Under the pieces are notes generated by a model. It was not told the origin of the DNA, searched no databases, and saw only the letters and a program-made list of their open reading frames with translations. Shown here in pieces: positions 30,304-44,175 of a stretch of 64,000 nucleotides of DNA (positions within the stretch are counted from its first letter, which is position 1; each line of letters starts with the position of its first letter). A program made the position numbers and the translations under genes. This stretch comes from Mastigias papua. Taxonomy: Eukaryota > Cnidaria > Scyphozoa > Rhizostomeae > Mastigiidae. The stretch lies in NCBI GenBank assembly GCA_964019165.1, contig OZ025283.1, positions 937,501 to 1,001,500 on the forward strand, read 5' to 3'.

Positions 30304-32090
30304 AATAAAAAAGTGGCAAGCTCTACAGTTGACTTTATTGTTGGAACACAACCAATGACAAATTGTTTCCTTCTATGATATTTAAGTAACTGATCAATGG
30401 ATGCGTTTAGAGAGAGATACTGAGCTGCTCTTTCAAGTACAGCTGGCCATCTAGCTTCTGTTGATAACTGTAGTGGCTGTTGAAACCCATGTGCCATTGG
30501 ATTTATTGAATGTAACATGTCAACTACCCTGTCTATGAAATGTATAAACAGGACTTTGGGGCCACATGATTTTAATTTATCCATATGCAGACCATCTCTT
30601 AGGACTTCAAAAGCATCTGCTACTGAGCTACCGAGTGCTTCTGCTACTAAGGAGAAATTCATTTTCTACTTTTGGTACTTTATGTGCTTTGACCCTAACC
30701 TATTTTCCACTTTAAGCCCATCTTTGTCTTGCAGAGCATGCAAATCTTTGAAATGTTTCCATTCAAATTTCTCCCTACTAGAGTCAGCAAGGTATGAAAG
30801 GTCTGCAACAGAGTCCCTTGCAAGCTTGAGCATGTTGTAAGGATCAAAAATCGAACAAAAATTATAATTCATTGTTGGATGTTTACATGTTGTTTTAATA
30901 GCATCATATGTTGCAGTATCAAAGTTGCTGAAACATGTTCATGTTGGTAACTGTTCCATCATATGTCACACAATCAACTCTCAAGCTAATCTCAGCTGCT
31001 TTTGTCAATGCAATCCTTACCATTTGCATTTGTACGTTGGCACTACTGTTATTGATCAAAAAGTAACCGATTGGGCACTTCCAGTGACCCTGGACACAAG
31101 TAAGCAAGAATACAGGAGCCTCTGTGACAGGCTGCTCATCTGGCTCCACAATAGCAGCTCCATATTTAACAAACTCCACATAATGATCTGTTTGTGGATC
31201 ATATCAGAAGTCTTTTCTTATTGCCATCCCATCTAAGATCAGACAACAGTCTTGCTTGTCTGGACAGCCTTCAGTAAATTCTGAGAGTGATTGGAATACC
31301 TCTTCACATCAACAAGCCAGGTTCACATTGAACACTTGAAGACCATCATCGAATCATTGATGGATGTGGCAAACTTGATGTACCTTTTACACAGTTGTAT
31401 GGCTTTGGAGAGTAGAAGTATAATGGTGTTCCAAAGTCTTTCACTGTGTCATCATATCACCTACCCTTCTCCTGTCTGCCTGTGTTTTGTAAGGTGTTAG
31501 TAAATACTGACAACTGGACATTTTCACAATTATTATGTTGCAATGAAGCCTCATCTCTCACTATCATTAGTTTTCTTTCAATTTCAATGAGTAACTGCCT
31601 CAGGGTCTTAATCTTATTGTTTCTCCGTCTTACATTTTGCTGCAGAGTTTTTATTTTCCTCTGCAACATAGTATGTTTGGACATGAGCATATTGTTCTTA
31701 ATTAATTCCCGATTTTTATTATTGTTACTCTCCTTTCCTAAATCACACTGAGGTCTGGCATAGTTATGACTTCGCAGGATTTTTGTTGCAGAACTAGATG
31801 GGCTTGGTTGCCTCCGCTTGATTCCTGGGCGAATAAAGGGCTTTTCCTTTGGTTCCAAATGCAGTGGATGACTGTTACAAATCGTTGGAACTGGTTCAGG
31901 CTTCAACTGAAAGTGGGAATATCTCCCAGGTGGAAAAATAGTCGGTTATTTCAAAATGGTCACTGCATATAAAGCTATATGAAGTTGCAACCCATCTCTT
32001 TCCATTTTTGTGACCACATGTAATGGCTGCTTGCCACTTTTTTAGTTTTTCTTTCTCATTTAAAGAAAATTGATGGGTTAGCAAGTGGTT
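30304..32090 (-). pseudogene. P-element/THAP9-like transposase relic
   Basis: Reading from the right on the minus strand: a THAP-like exon at 32,084-31,900 (KKWQAAITCG, SFICSDHFEITDYF), a coiled coil at 31,751-31,460, VQGHWKCPIGYFLINNSSAN with VDCVTYDGTVTNM at 31,179-30,919, FDPYNMLKLARDSVADLSY at 30,872-30,666, and FSLVAEALGSSVADAFEVL at 30,662-30,304. This is the order of P/THAP9 transposases. Several frames are used and stops intervene. The 3' part appears to continue left of Harbinger-2 (26,641-26,995). Confidence 0.75.
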
Positions 32091-33278
<1,188 letters not shown>

Positions 33279-33734
33279 CAATGCTCACATTGTAACTACC
33301 ACCTGTAAGACGGGCAGCCAAACAGTGGTCATGCTCTATTATCTTTACTCCTATTGTGTTTTTATGTTTCCTGTATCTTGCATCTAGCTGTTCTTGCTGA
33401 CCCTGAATGCAAATGTGGTCCTTTGGAAAATGGCAGTAGCATTTGCATACAATGCTCTGTGACAACTATTTACTTGTTTTCATTATCCATTTGCATTATT
33501 TTTAACTCGGAGTTGACTTCCCTTGATATTCGTTTGACTCATATTTGAGAAATTAGGCCTATTTGTATAAAGTTTGGTTCAGGGCCAGTTGTCTCAAAAC
33601 TGAACCAGCTGTGAAAACATGCCTTCATATCAATGAATCTATTTTTTGGCTACTTTTTCACTTAGACTATTTCTATCAACAGTTTTCACATTGGTGCACA
33701 TAAATTTACCTCTTTTACACTTTTTAGATAGTGC

Positions 33735-34066
33735 GGAATTACCTAAGGAAAGCAATTTGAGCTAGAACTTCCAAGGACAACTTTTAAGCTGCTGTTCATG
33801 CTATCAAAGTTGGAATGAGCATTCGCAAAGCTTTGCAGTTGATTGATGTTCATTATCGCACTTTGGCCCTTTATATGAAGGTAGTAAGGGAAAAAGAAAG
33901 CATATTTCATGGCAACTTTGGACATAAACAATCAAGAAGAGTAGTGAATGATGTGTTGGAAATTGAACTTGCTGAATATATCCTGAAGGCTGCTGCAATT
34001 TTTTATGGCATTACAATGTATGAGCTGAGGTCAATGGCTTGCAAGTTATCACTTGCAAATAAATAA
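33735..34066 (+). pseudogene. psq/pogo-type HTH fragment
   Basis: The plus strand reads VRNYLRKA, two stops, then VGMSIRKALQLIDVHYRTLA and LEIELAEYILKAAAIFYG. This matches the psq helix-turn-helix and following helices of pogo/Tigger-like transposases ('MSIRKAA..F.I.YRTL', 'E.ELV.Y.L...R.FYG'). A TTTTTAG acceptor precedes it. The catalytic part is absent. A decayed exon of a pogo-like element or related gene. Confidence 0.6.
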
Positions 34067-34979
34067 AAGATATTCCAGATTCATAGCGGTTCTGTAGTAC
34101 CAACAGACTTTTCAATGAAAATTTTATATATATTTTAGGAGATCCACACACAGTGAACAATAGCTATATTTCAAACTTAACTTTGCATTATTTGTTACAC
34201 TACTACAAGTACTCAGGTATCTTCTGTTTAGGAGAATAAGTCCACACAGTGTTGCTTGTCCACAAGTATGTGTCAGAAAGGTACTCAGGTTAATTATCAA
34301 GACTTCGAATCACAATATGAGATGCCAGAGGAGGACTCAAGTGATTCTGTTAAAGTGACAGAGAATGCTAAACAGTCCTTCTGTACAATCAGGACAATCA
34401 GTACATTATAGCAACAGTTTTATTTTTGTCTTTGATTTCCTCATGTTAAGTAACGTTGGTTCTATGTTCCCCTTGGTTCTGTCTTTTGTAGTCTTGTATC
34501 ATTCATCTCCCCACAGTTAATGTCATCATGTTGCTTTACTCGTCTGTGATGTATTGTCTAATCGTAGTATACTGTTATTTGTTGTTGTGCTACCATGCCA
34601 TCACATTGCCCCCTTAGTCCATCATATGTTATAATTGTTTTGTTACATCTTGTGTATTAATATAAATAAAGCATGTAATGTTCTGTGTAGTCAGTTGTTA
34701 TGTGAAGTCCTCATTAGCAGTTGTCGCCTGGAGTTTCAGTCAAAGCTGTTGGTCACGTTTAGAGTTGTCGTGTTGCTGTTCTGGGAATTTGTCATTAGCG
34801 TATCAAGTGTGTTGGAAAGTTGTTACCGTATCAAGAGTTCATATAAAAGGAGTAAAGATAAGACTCTTTGTGTGACTTGTTATGTGCTCTATTCTTTATA
34901 TTAATAATCCAATAAAATCGTGTTATTTTACGTTGATGCCCTGGCGTGGGACATACTCACTCTTCACATTGAGACAATG
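34067..34979. other. Unassigned sequence
   Basis: Includes AATAAAG (34,668) and AATAAAAT (34,910), possible poly(A) signals or LTR-like U3/R remnants. No paired LTR was found. No gene. Confidence 0.35.
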
Positions 34980-37395
34980 GACTTAAAAGGTGTTCTGGAT
35001 CTTGTGTACACTGCTATTGTTGCTATGGGGGAAAGAGTGAAGGAAGCAGAGGATCAAGCAAGAAACCCTTTCCTCAACCACATGAATATCTACAGGTGTG
35101 AAGACAGGCAACCCATATGCTATTGTTGCCTCAGGGTCGACCATGTGGCAAAATACTTGGGACAGGAGGTATTCTTGTCCCCATACATCATTTGTAGATC
35201 CAGCCACACCAGAACCATCGCTACCAAGTGGCCCCCTAGGTGTGGATTTGCTTGATAGGAATGTTCATAAGCTGTTGATAGAGCTCCAGGGGATAACCCA
35301 TGACCTGCTGCTCTCAAAGACAACACCCATTCAAGTAGATTATGTTAGATGGACTGGAGAGGAGAGAGCAGAGAAGGCCTCAGAACAGTGCGAGGAGACC
35401 GAGTCTTTAGTAGTGAACCCTGATGCCGATGTACAATACCAAGGTGATAGCCAAGATGGAGGTGACAGCACATGTTTTCTTTGCTCTCATACTTGTTGTT
35501 AGTGTGATCGTGGAGTGTTTGGACGTGAAGTCCAAAGATCATTTAAATTGGAAGGTGGTTTATAAATATAGGATTCCAAATGGTGATTTTCAAAGGAGAG
35601 CTCTAGTAGGTAGTGCATGGAGGAAGGCAAATTTTTCGAAACCGGCACATAAGCAATCTTGTCGAAGAGTGGCCTATTCTGCTATTCTGGTGGACTTGTA
35701 GGTATGGATCTGGTCTTCACATTGCTGCTTAGTGGAGATGTGGAATTAAACCCCAGAGCAACAAATCAACAGAAGAATAATAAGTCCACAAAGACTGATG
35801 AAACTCAAGATTCTTCTGAGATTCTCATGAGGCTTGAAAAGAAAATTGAATGCAGCCAAGAGTGTATTCTTGACAATCAAAATAAAATGCTGGCTCTGTT
35901 GTTATCTATGATTGAGGAAGACATTGAGAGGTTTAAGGTGATATTACGAATCTGAAAAGAAAGCAGTCGGATTTAGAGTCAAAAGTAAAGGCTATGTCTA
36001 ATGATATTAGCTTACATTTTGATGATGGTAAGGATTTACAATTTTTGATAGATCACCATGAACAATAGTCGAGGACACATTCAATTAGAATTAGAGGAGT
36101 CTTGGAGGAGATGGGAGAAGGCACTGAAAAGATAACGTTGGACACTTTTAAGAAAGAAGTTGATTTGGATGTGGACCGTTCCGAAATTGAACTTGTGTAT
36201 CAAGTTGGGCGTCGTGAGAATAGCAATCCAAGGTCGATTTTGGTCACATTTGTAAGCCACAAATCCAAGGAACTTGTTATGAGGTACAAAAAGAAGCCGA
36301 CGCATATAACAATAAATGAAGATCTGGCTCCTGGTATTACCCATATTTTTAATGAGGTAAGTTCGAATAGGAGATTTCTTAATGTCAACAGCGTATGGAC
36401 CATTGATGGCAAAATTAAGTTTAGATATATTAATAACCCCTGCACCTTCAAGATCAGGTCCTATGCTGATTATCATGACTTAGTTAATTCAATGCACTAG
36501 GGTTTTGGCCGAGATGGAAAGGCTACCATTAACGACCAAAACTCAAGTAGTGTAGCTAAAGACTTTTATTGCAACCCAACACCAAACCTCTGCCTACCTA
36601 TTCAAAATTACCTAAATCTCTCAGTGTGGAATTTTAACAAATTTAGACATCCAAAAGTTCAAACTTTAAGACAGGCAGGCTGTGAATTTCTGAACAGAAT
36701 TTAGAATGCAATGATTTAATTTGCTTTTCTGAAACTTGGAGAGATCCTATTGACATATCATCATTTAACTTTACTAATAATTTGTTTGAATGTCACGAGC
36801 CAGGATGTAAGAATTGTTTGAGGGGCAGACCTTCTGGGGGTCTATCCCTCCTAGTACTCAATTAAATTCTTAAATATGTTTCAATTGTTCTTTCTGATAG
36901 TTACCATTTCTGGTGCAGACTTATCAAAATGGAGTTGGTTGGGAACAAGATTTATTCATCTGTTTTATTTATATTCCCTCAAACAGTTCAACTTTATTGA
37001 GAACAGGGCTAGCTCTGTCATTTGAGACTCTCCAATCAGAATGTGCTACTTATGAATGAAAAGGGTGGGTTCTATTATGTGGCAACTTAAATACTAGAAT
37101 GAATGACGTCAATGATGTTGTTGAACATGACGAAGTGGATGACTATTTGCCACTTGATGATACTTACTTGCCAGATCAACATCTAGATAAAAGAGTAAGT
37201 AAAGACACCTTTCCCATTAATGCTAACGGACCTGCTTTTATTGACTTCTGGAAGGCCGCTGGTTATCGAATTATGAATGGCAGGGTTGATAAGGATAATT
37301 CCAGCAATTTCACCTGCTTTACTAACAGCCGTAACAGAGTCATTCCATGTCAAGTGGGACCAAGCCTTGGACACAAATGCCATAGATTTCCTTGA
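34980..37395 (+). pseudogene. LINE relic with 2A-like motif, ORF1 and endonuclease traces
   Basis: At about 35,700-35,760 the frame reads LLLSGDVELNPRA, a degenerate 2A-like motif as found in several animal LINEs, followed by a coiled-coil segment. At 36,102-36,500 a protein with VYQVGRRENSNPRSILVTFV and YKKKPTHITINEDLAPG matches L1-type ORF1 RNA-binding domains. At about 36,700-36,870 fragments such as NDLICFSETW and GGLSLLVLN match an APE-type endonuclease. All pieces are in different frames, and no reverse transcriptase was seen, so it is a truncated decayed copy. Confidence 0.7.
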
Positions 37396-38784
37396 AAATT
37401 TTATGCCTGCATGAAATTGATACGTTAAACACTCAAGAAAACTTTGAGTGTCCTCATGGGACATGGGCCAAAGTTATGCCCAGTCAAAGTTTTGGCCTTT
37501 GCCACCACCCGCTTTGTCCCCATACTTGCTAACTCAGGCTATACTTGTCCTATCATCATGTAATTTGTTTCATTTGAAAGCTCTTTTTGTGGAGATTCCA
37601 TTTCTTGCATCAAAAGATGCAAAATAATAAAGCTTGAATGTTAAAATGCTTTATCAAAACTTTGACCTTTGACCCTGTCCAGATGTCAATTGGGAAAAAT
37701 AAAACATCTGTCAGAATGCTATATCAACCTTTACTGCATTATTCCTGAAAGTTATAGAATGGGACATCCATGAAATAAGTCACAATCCGCACTTAAGCAT
37801 ACTTAGGGCCCCTTCCAAATGTAAGCCGATACAGGGCTGAAAAATTGCAAGGATCCTTGAAGTCAATTGTAAATAAAGCATAAGAAAAATGACTATTGTG
37901 AGCATATGCCGAGAGATGATTATTTTCATGGAAAGTAGCAATTCCAGTACCTAATATATGTTTGAATGTATCATTGAATAAACGTCTTGAAGTGGAGAAC
38001 ATGGCTTAAGCCCCAAGCCAAGCTCCAATGAATAACTCCACATGAACACACATACTGTAATCCCAAATACATATCCGAAATCAACAATATGAATGTGGTT
38101 ATACGATAATGCTTGCTCTCATCCTCTAGCAAAGCAAAACAATAGTATTTATTTCAATCTGCCACAAAATATCAATAGCACTTTAAGCATTGTGTTCCGG
38201 TCTATCAAAATCAGGGGGTTAAACAACTTTACGTTTTGAATCAAGATTCTCCACAGTTCTGCATGGGGTTGTCAAATATTCTAGAGTTACTTCATGTCCT
38301 TACAATCTGTAAAGAAAGAAAATCTCCATAGACGACATCCTTAGAAATCCTTAATTGCTATCACATTAATCAACATCTCCTTAAGAAACATAGTTTCTAA
38401 GAGCAATTTTGATGGTTCTGTAAAAAGGAATCGCACAGTATACAGAGTATTATAGCAAAAATACTCTTTGAAGAAAAGTCAGTTACATATTCACTTCAAG
38501 AAATAGATTGATAAGCGTGATTTTGTATGTCTGATGGGTATGTGGAGGGGGGCTACTAGCACCAAAACCTCTGTAAATTGTCTTAATTATATTGTATTCT
38601 TATTGTAATCAAGCCACATTATCTTTTAAAGTTGCCAGAAAATAGTTGGCACTTGAAGGAGTGTTGAACACTTTTTCTCACCTGTATCAGCTGGCATTTA
38701 AGATTGAACCTCCTGCATCCCTGAAATAAGTACGCCTTGTGTAGCCACTGGGCCAAAGTGAGTTTGACACCCCTGGTTTAGTCA
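37396..38784. other. Unassigned sequence
   Basis: No recognisable coding region or repeat structure. It borders the P/THAP9 element at 38,785. Confidence 0.4.
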
Positions 38785-41700
38785 ATCAAAACCATAGAAA
38801 TAGAAGGACTAGAAGGCGCGCTCTTGTTCTCTCGCTTAGAGGACTGGTCAACCACGGAGAGGCAAGATGGTAGCAACAAGGGGGCAAAAGGAAAAGGTGG
38901 TAAACCATTGACTTCTGAACGGTTGTAGCTCTACGTACCATTGGCCCATGATTTGCATAGCCATGTATGTTTTGATGCGAAAGGTTAGAATGTTGTCACA
39001 GTTCCATTGACAGCTTATGCTGCTGAACGCAAAAGTTTCGTTCACGAGTACGCTCCGTCAGTGCCAAGGTGGATGAGAGCTTAGGACCTAACACCTGTCA
39101 ATCTTTTTTGCCACCATCAGGGACTGCAGTGTGAGTGAAAAAAAACAACAGTAAAGTTCACTGAATTGTGTTTATCTCATATTCAAGCTTCATTGTCGTA
39201 AACACCTGCTGAAGCATTGTGGCTAGGTCACGTCGTCCACTTCGGAGGTTTTCGCATAGTTATTGCTTATCTTGTAAGTATTAGTGGTGTTATTTTTCAA
39301 TATATTAAAATAAGTTGCTGTATTTGCACGTTACTATTGTATTTTGGCAATACACTAAAGATTGTTGAACATAGTTGTATTAGAACAAGTACTATATTTA
39401 CATAATAACATAGAATCAGTTAGGTAGTAGATTGCTAATTTGTAAAACAAGTAGCGACAGATGGCATTTCCTCCATCTCATTGCCAGGTTACTTCACCGC
39501 GCCTGGTACTCGGCGTTCCCTTTCGTCACTACATTGTATTATTTGCTTTTCTACATTATTCATTGTAAAAGAGAATGCTTTTGGTTAATGTATTTCTTCG
39601 TGATGGATTATTTCCTTTAATTATTCTTTCAGTGTACACTTTTCCAAACTGATGCAAAAACAGAGTAAGGTAGTTTGATACAATGAGTTTAATGAGACTT
39701 GTTATGTGATCATCTCTTAAGTGGCTGTCTAAAATGTGGCTTTCCATTGAGTGCATCTGTATGGATGGGAATACATTGCTCTTACTCTGCTGAAGCACCT
39801 TTGATGTTATGGCCAATGTACCAGACTTTGATACAACCTTTACAACTGAAGAAGATGGAGTTAATAAAGTTCGATATTTTTTACAAGATATGAGGGAGAG
39901 ATTGCTTCTGTTGCTATAGTCATCTGAGTTGCAAAACAGTGCTTCTGTGCAATCAGGACAATCAATAACTTGAAGAATCTTACGCACAATATATCCTGAA
40001 ATGTAGTGTAGAACACCTGAGCACCAGATATTTGATGACTGCAGGAGACTAGACACTGATGAGTCTACTTTAACAGAAGAAGTGCCTATCTCATTCTCAA
40101 CAGACAATACACAGTAAGCAGTGTTTGGTGCTTCACCCTTGTTCTTTAAAAGTAGTGATCTCATTGCATATTTGAAGTGTAGTGCTGTTGGGTTATTATT
40201 CCAGCCAAACCGACCACGGATTTTTGAGAAAAACATTTCAAGTGTGTCTTGTGAAAAACGATATGTTTGTATGTAGTCAAATGGAGAAGACTCTCTGTGC
40301 AGCAGACTTTTGCTGATTGCAATTATAGAAAGAGCTGACATAGAGAAGCCAATGACACACCTTTGCCTTGGACCTTTGATCAATGGAATGCCTGCTGTGT
40401 CCTTTAGGGACCTTAAGAACAAGACACTGTCTTGCAAACTTGCTTCAATATCTAGGATATTGTTAAGGGATATTGGCTTTTTATTGTTTTTCCCAAATTT
40501 ACTTTTTGAATTTAGCATATCAAAAAGATCGTTCATCAAAAGAATGAAATCACTAGTTGGCTTGCTATCTTTGACATCTTTCAATTCTAGATTCCTTAAG
40601 AATGTTATTGCAGCTGATACTGAATGGCTAAATGTCTGTGCAGCTACACTAACCTTCATATTATAATTCTGCCATTTCACATGCTTGGATTTCAGCTTAT
40701 TACCAAGATGTAGTATGTCTTTTTGTTGAGCATGGTATAGTGCCAGAACATATTCCCATGAAATACGCTCCCCAGTTGATGTATAAAGAACTTTCATGTC
40801 ACTAAAGGCATTTCGTGCTAATTGTACCATGTGACAGACATCAAAAATTACGTATATTTGTTTGTTGGTTTTGCTTGGATGTGGAAATGAATACTCCAAT
40901 TTATTGACTTTACAGCCAAGTGTCTCAGCCATTGCAACGTTCTTCGGAGCACCATCAAATACAACAGCATGTACATTGGCACCAATCTCAGTTAATATTT
41001 TTATTGCCTCTGTTATAAGCTGACAGAGAACATTTGCATTCAATATATCAGTGAGAAAGTATGCCAATGGTACATACCAAGGTTTTTTAAGGCCAGACAC
41101 CATAATAACAAGTGCATTTTTAGCAATGTTGTCACTTTCCTCTCCTTATATACACCCATAATCAACATTACCTACAAATTTGTCATGTTTAGTGTCCCAA
41201 CATGTTTGTTTCTTGATGCTCATCTCATCAAGAATGATAATGCAATCATCTTGGTTGTCATTTACAAGGTCAGCAATTTGCTGCTGGGGTAAGTTGAGGA
41301 AACCTGGCTCACATTCAGTATTGCTGGACCATGCACGGAGTGTTGCAGGGTGAGGGAGAGATAAATGCTGTCTCACAAATTTATAAGCCTTTGGGCTGTA
41401 GAACCTCAATGAAATGGCAAATTCCTTGTTTTCATCTGAATAGTTTGATCCAGATGACCTACCATTATTTTTTGCTTCATTTCTGAATAGCTCAGTGGTC
41501 ATGTGGCCAAAGTTAGTTGTAAGCGAGGAGCAGCTCTCTTGAGACAGCACTTTAGTTTGGTTTAGTTTTATCATCAGGCCTTTAATTGTCTTTTCCTTAG
41601 TAATGATTTTCCGTCTGAGGTTCTTGATGATTTGATTTTTCTTTTTGATTGTTTCTTTAAATTGTTTATTAACTTTATTTGGAGACGATGAAAATGCATA

Positions 41701-42582
41701 TGTATGATCTTGCCGGGTAATCTTTTTTGGTGGACAAATACTAGGGTGACTGTCTTGGCTCTCTATCATTCTTTTTTTGGGGTTTCTTTCTTTTGTTGGT
41801 TTCTTCTGTAAGTGGGGAGGAAACTTGAACTTTGAAGGAACTGCATCTTTCCTCAAGTATCTTTTACTGAGTGCATTGGAATGGGGTAAGGATGTTGGAT
41901 ACGAGAAGTCCGAATCGCAAAAATGCTCTCCACAAAGGTAGGAACTAGATGTTGGTTCCCATTTATCTCTCCTCATGGCAGATAGCCATTTAGAGAGTAA
42001 AGTGGGATTATTAAGCAGGAACCTGCAAGTAGATACAAAAATGATCCGTACGTACTTTCGAGGGCCACAAGGTTTACTTTTCGAGAGAGGGATCTAGGTC
42101 TATTGGATCTGTTTTGTTAATCGGTTGAAAAGGAAAGGAACAAACATTCTCAGGATTTATTGTCCCAAGAAAAACCAAGTATCCAGCTCCGTAAAAGTAG
42201 AACAATACTGATTTTGAAATAAATACACCTTGTGAGCTTTGCAAAGTTGTATAGTATATATATAGTTGAATTTGAATGATGGGCCTATATAACAAATATA
42301 GCAAGAATATGTTTGAATTTACGTAAAATGTGATACAAATATGCATACTTGTGAAACAACAACGAGGTTTGTTCTCCATTACGACTTCTGCGACGATTCG
42401 CACACTTTACTGCAGAGCACGATTTAACCATTTCTCAGTGCGACGACCTACTATCTCAGGTTGTAGAATTGTCCCGCGCTTTGTTTTCTGCCCCCTTGTT
42501 GCTACCATTTTAGCTCCGCATGTTTCCCCAGTGTCACGTGATTCAGCGCGCCTTCTAGTCCTACTATTTCTATGGTCAAAAC
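38785..42582. mobile_element. P-element/THAP9-type DNA transposon, 3.8 kb
   Basis: The element is 38,793-42,574. Its ends are inverted: CATAGAAATAGAAGGACTAG with AAGGCGCGCT on the left, and the reverse complement with one change on the right. A second inverted block (ATGGTAGCAACAAGGGGGCA) lies about 80 bases in on each side. It is flanked by 8-bp ATCAAAAC (38,785-38,792) and GTCAAAAC (42,575-42,582), 7 of 8 identical, as expected for the P superfamily. It encodes one transposase on the minus strand. Confidence 0.82.
39556..42023 (-). pseudogene. P/THAP9-type transposase, single in-frame TAA
   Basis: The large exon begins after a TTGCAG acceptor near 42,023 with LLSKWLSAMRRDKWEPTSSS and YLCGEHFCDSDF, the second half of a THAP domain. 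A basic coiled coil (about 41,650-41,560), an HTH-like region and IIILDEMSIKKQ (first catalytic Asp) follow. After one TAA at 41,146 the same frame resumes 14 codons later. It continues through HAVVFDGAPKNVAMAE, VIFDVCHMVQLARNAF and YRFSQDTLEMFFSKIRGRFG to 39,556. The rest is unbroken for 515 codons. The exon with the first THAP cysteines was not located. One stop makes this copy inactive unless misread. Confidence 0.85.
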
Positions 42583-42878
42583 AAAGTAGGCGTCAAATTC
42601 ATCCAAGTGTAGACTTCCATGTTCTTATTTTGAATATTGTCATGCACTTTGAATTAAACTTGGATACTTGTTTGCTAATCAGTTCTTTCGTGAAGAGTGC
42701 TCAATTCAAGGTTCCTTTGCTAATCAACTAATGCTTTGAGATGTCAGCCAATAGGAGTTATGATACCAACAAGCATAGGTATTGCTGCAATCCCTTTGGT
42801 AATCATGATGTTAGACAGACGAAAGATTTGTGATCAGTAACAGAAAAACAAGCTCAGAGTCATCCATCCACAGTTCTT
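42583..42878. other. Gap between the P element and the next transposon gene
   Basis: About 300 bases with no recognisable feature. Confidence 0.4.
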
Positions 42879-43945
42879 TTGGGACAAAAAATTTGCAGTA
42901 AATGTAGGAAGGTGCTTGCCACATTACCGCCAGAAAACCTATCATCATCTTGTAGTTCATCTCCAGTAGACCACGAAGAGTGTATAGAGGAAATGGTAGA
43001 CCCTTCTGAAATGAATGTTGATGAAAGTTTTGTGTCTCCTGAAGCAGAATTTGGAGCAATAAATCAATCACTTGAGCTTATTGGAGTTAGCCCATTTAAC
43101 AAGAGGAATATGAAGAGGTCAGCAATATATGTTCCACGTAAGAAAGAGAGGGTAAAGGAAACAATTTTAACAAAAATTGATGCATTAGCAACAAATTCAA
43201 GTACTCCCCAAGCACAGAATGAATTAGGATCACAAGATGCAGAAAATATAGTCCAGTCCCTTGTCAAGAAATATGAAAGCACGACAAAACGAAGTGAAAA
43301 GATATCAATTTTAACGATTTTTGCACCCTCGTGGAGCCGTAGAAAAATGATGTTGAGATTTGGCTGCTCAAATAGAATGGCAACCCAAGCAAAGCATCTT
43401 GCTTTAGAAAAAGGTATCCTTTCCAACCCTAATCCAAAAAGTGGCAAACCTATAGAAGAAGACACAGCAGATGCGGTTAGAGAATTTTACCATCATGACA
43501 ATATCAGTAGAGCAATGCCAAAGAAGAAAGACTGTTTGAGTGTCTGTATTAGGGGCGAGACAGTTAAGCTGCAAAAGCGACTTATTCTGGGTACTCTTAA
43601 GGAAATCTATGCACAGTTAAGCAGAAGTATCCAGAAACGAAAATAGGCTTTTCCAAATGTGCAATGTTACGTCCCAAGGAGTGTTTTCTTGCAGGGGCCA
43701 GTGGCACTCATCAAGTATGTGTTTGTACAGTTCACAATAATGTGAAGCTTATGATGACGAACACAAATATGGCCACACTAACAAGAAATGAGGAGGTTCC
43801 ACTGCTTCATTACAGCCATGCACTAGCTAAAATAATGTGCAATCCATCACTTCCATCATGTCACTTGGGATCCTGTTCATGTTGTCCTGGAAATGAGCCA
43901 TTGCGTGAAATGCTGGAACAGTGCTTTGATTGGTGTTTTATATAA
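42879..43945 (+). pseudogene. Transposon-type protein of unidentified family, frameshifted and truncated
   Basis: The protein has a CxxC start (KICSKCRKVL), a Ser-rich linker, a helical domain with ILTIFAPSWSRRKMMLRFG, then KKKDCLSVCIRGETVKLQKR. A one-base shift near 43,643 moves the frame. It continues with LRPKECFLAGASGTHQVCVC, HNNVKLMM and a Cys cluster (CHLGSCSCCPG). I recall this architecture from many repeated genes in invertebrate genomes, probably a DNA transposon, but cannot name the family. It breaks off at about 43,937, exactly where the TATATAAGAAAC array of element 2 starts, so element 2 probably inserted into it. Confidence 0.55.
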
Positions 43946-44052
43946 GAAACGTTATATAAGACACCGGTGTATAAGAAACTGTGTATAAGAAACTGGTTTA
44001 CAAGAGAGCGGGTATAAGAAACTTTATATAAGAAACTTTATATAAGAAACTA
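43941..44052. repeat. Terminal TATATAAGAAAC array
   Basis: Seven or so copies of (TTA)TATAAGAAAC with small changes, spaced 12-20 bases apart, stand at the left edge of element 2. They may be terminal-repeat or promoter units. The layout parallels the array at the right edge of element 1. Confidence 0.6.
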
Positions 44053-44114
44053 GGTGTGTGTTGCGGGAGGGTGCGGGAGGTCCTAGAATGGTGGCGGAGG
44101 GGTGCGTGTGTTGG

Positions 44115-44120
44115 TATAAA
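44115..44120 (+). promoter_or_regulatory. TATA box
   Basis: TATAAA followed by a G+C-rich stretch (GGCGCGGAGG), about 60 bases before the ATG at 44,176. The context is that of a classical viral TATA promoter. Confidence 0.55.
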
Positions 44121-44175
44121 GGCGCGGAGGGGATGTGTGGGTGTTGTGGCTTCGCGTCTGAGCGAGGTTACGCAT

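Larger units (their letters stand above)
26993..30306. mobile_element. Harbinger-2 DNA transposon, 3.3 kb
   Basis: The element is 26,996-30,303. It starts AGAGAGTTTCCGATCGACGACG, and its right end is the reverse complement with one or two differences (CGTCGTCGATCGGAAACTCACT). The flanks AAT (26,993-26,995 and 30,304-30,306) could be a 3-bp target duplication; a 2-bp TA is also possible. It encodes a transposase on the minus strand and a Myb/SANT-like protein on the plus strand, converging. The transposase ORF is intact, suggesting a younger element than its surroundings. It sits inside a P-element relic. Confidence 0.82.
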
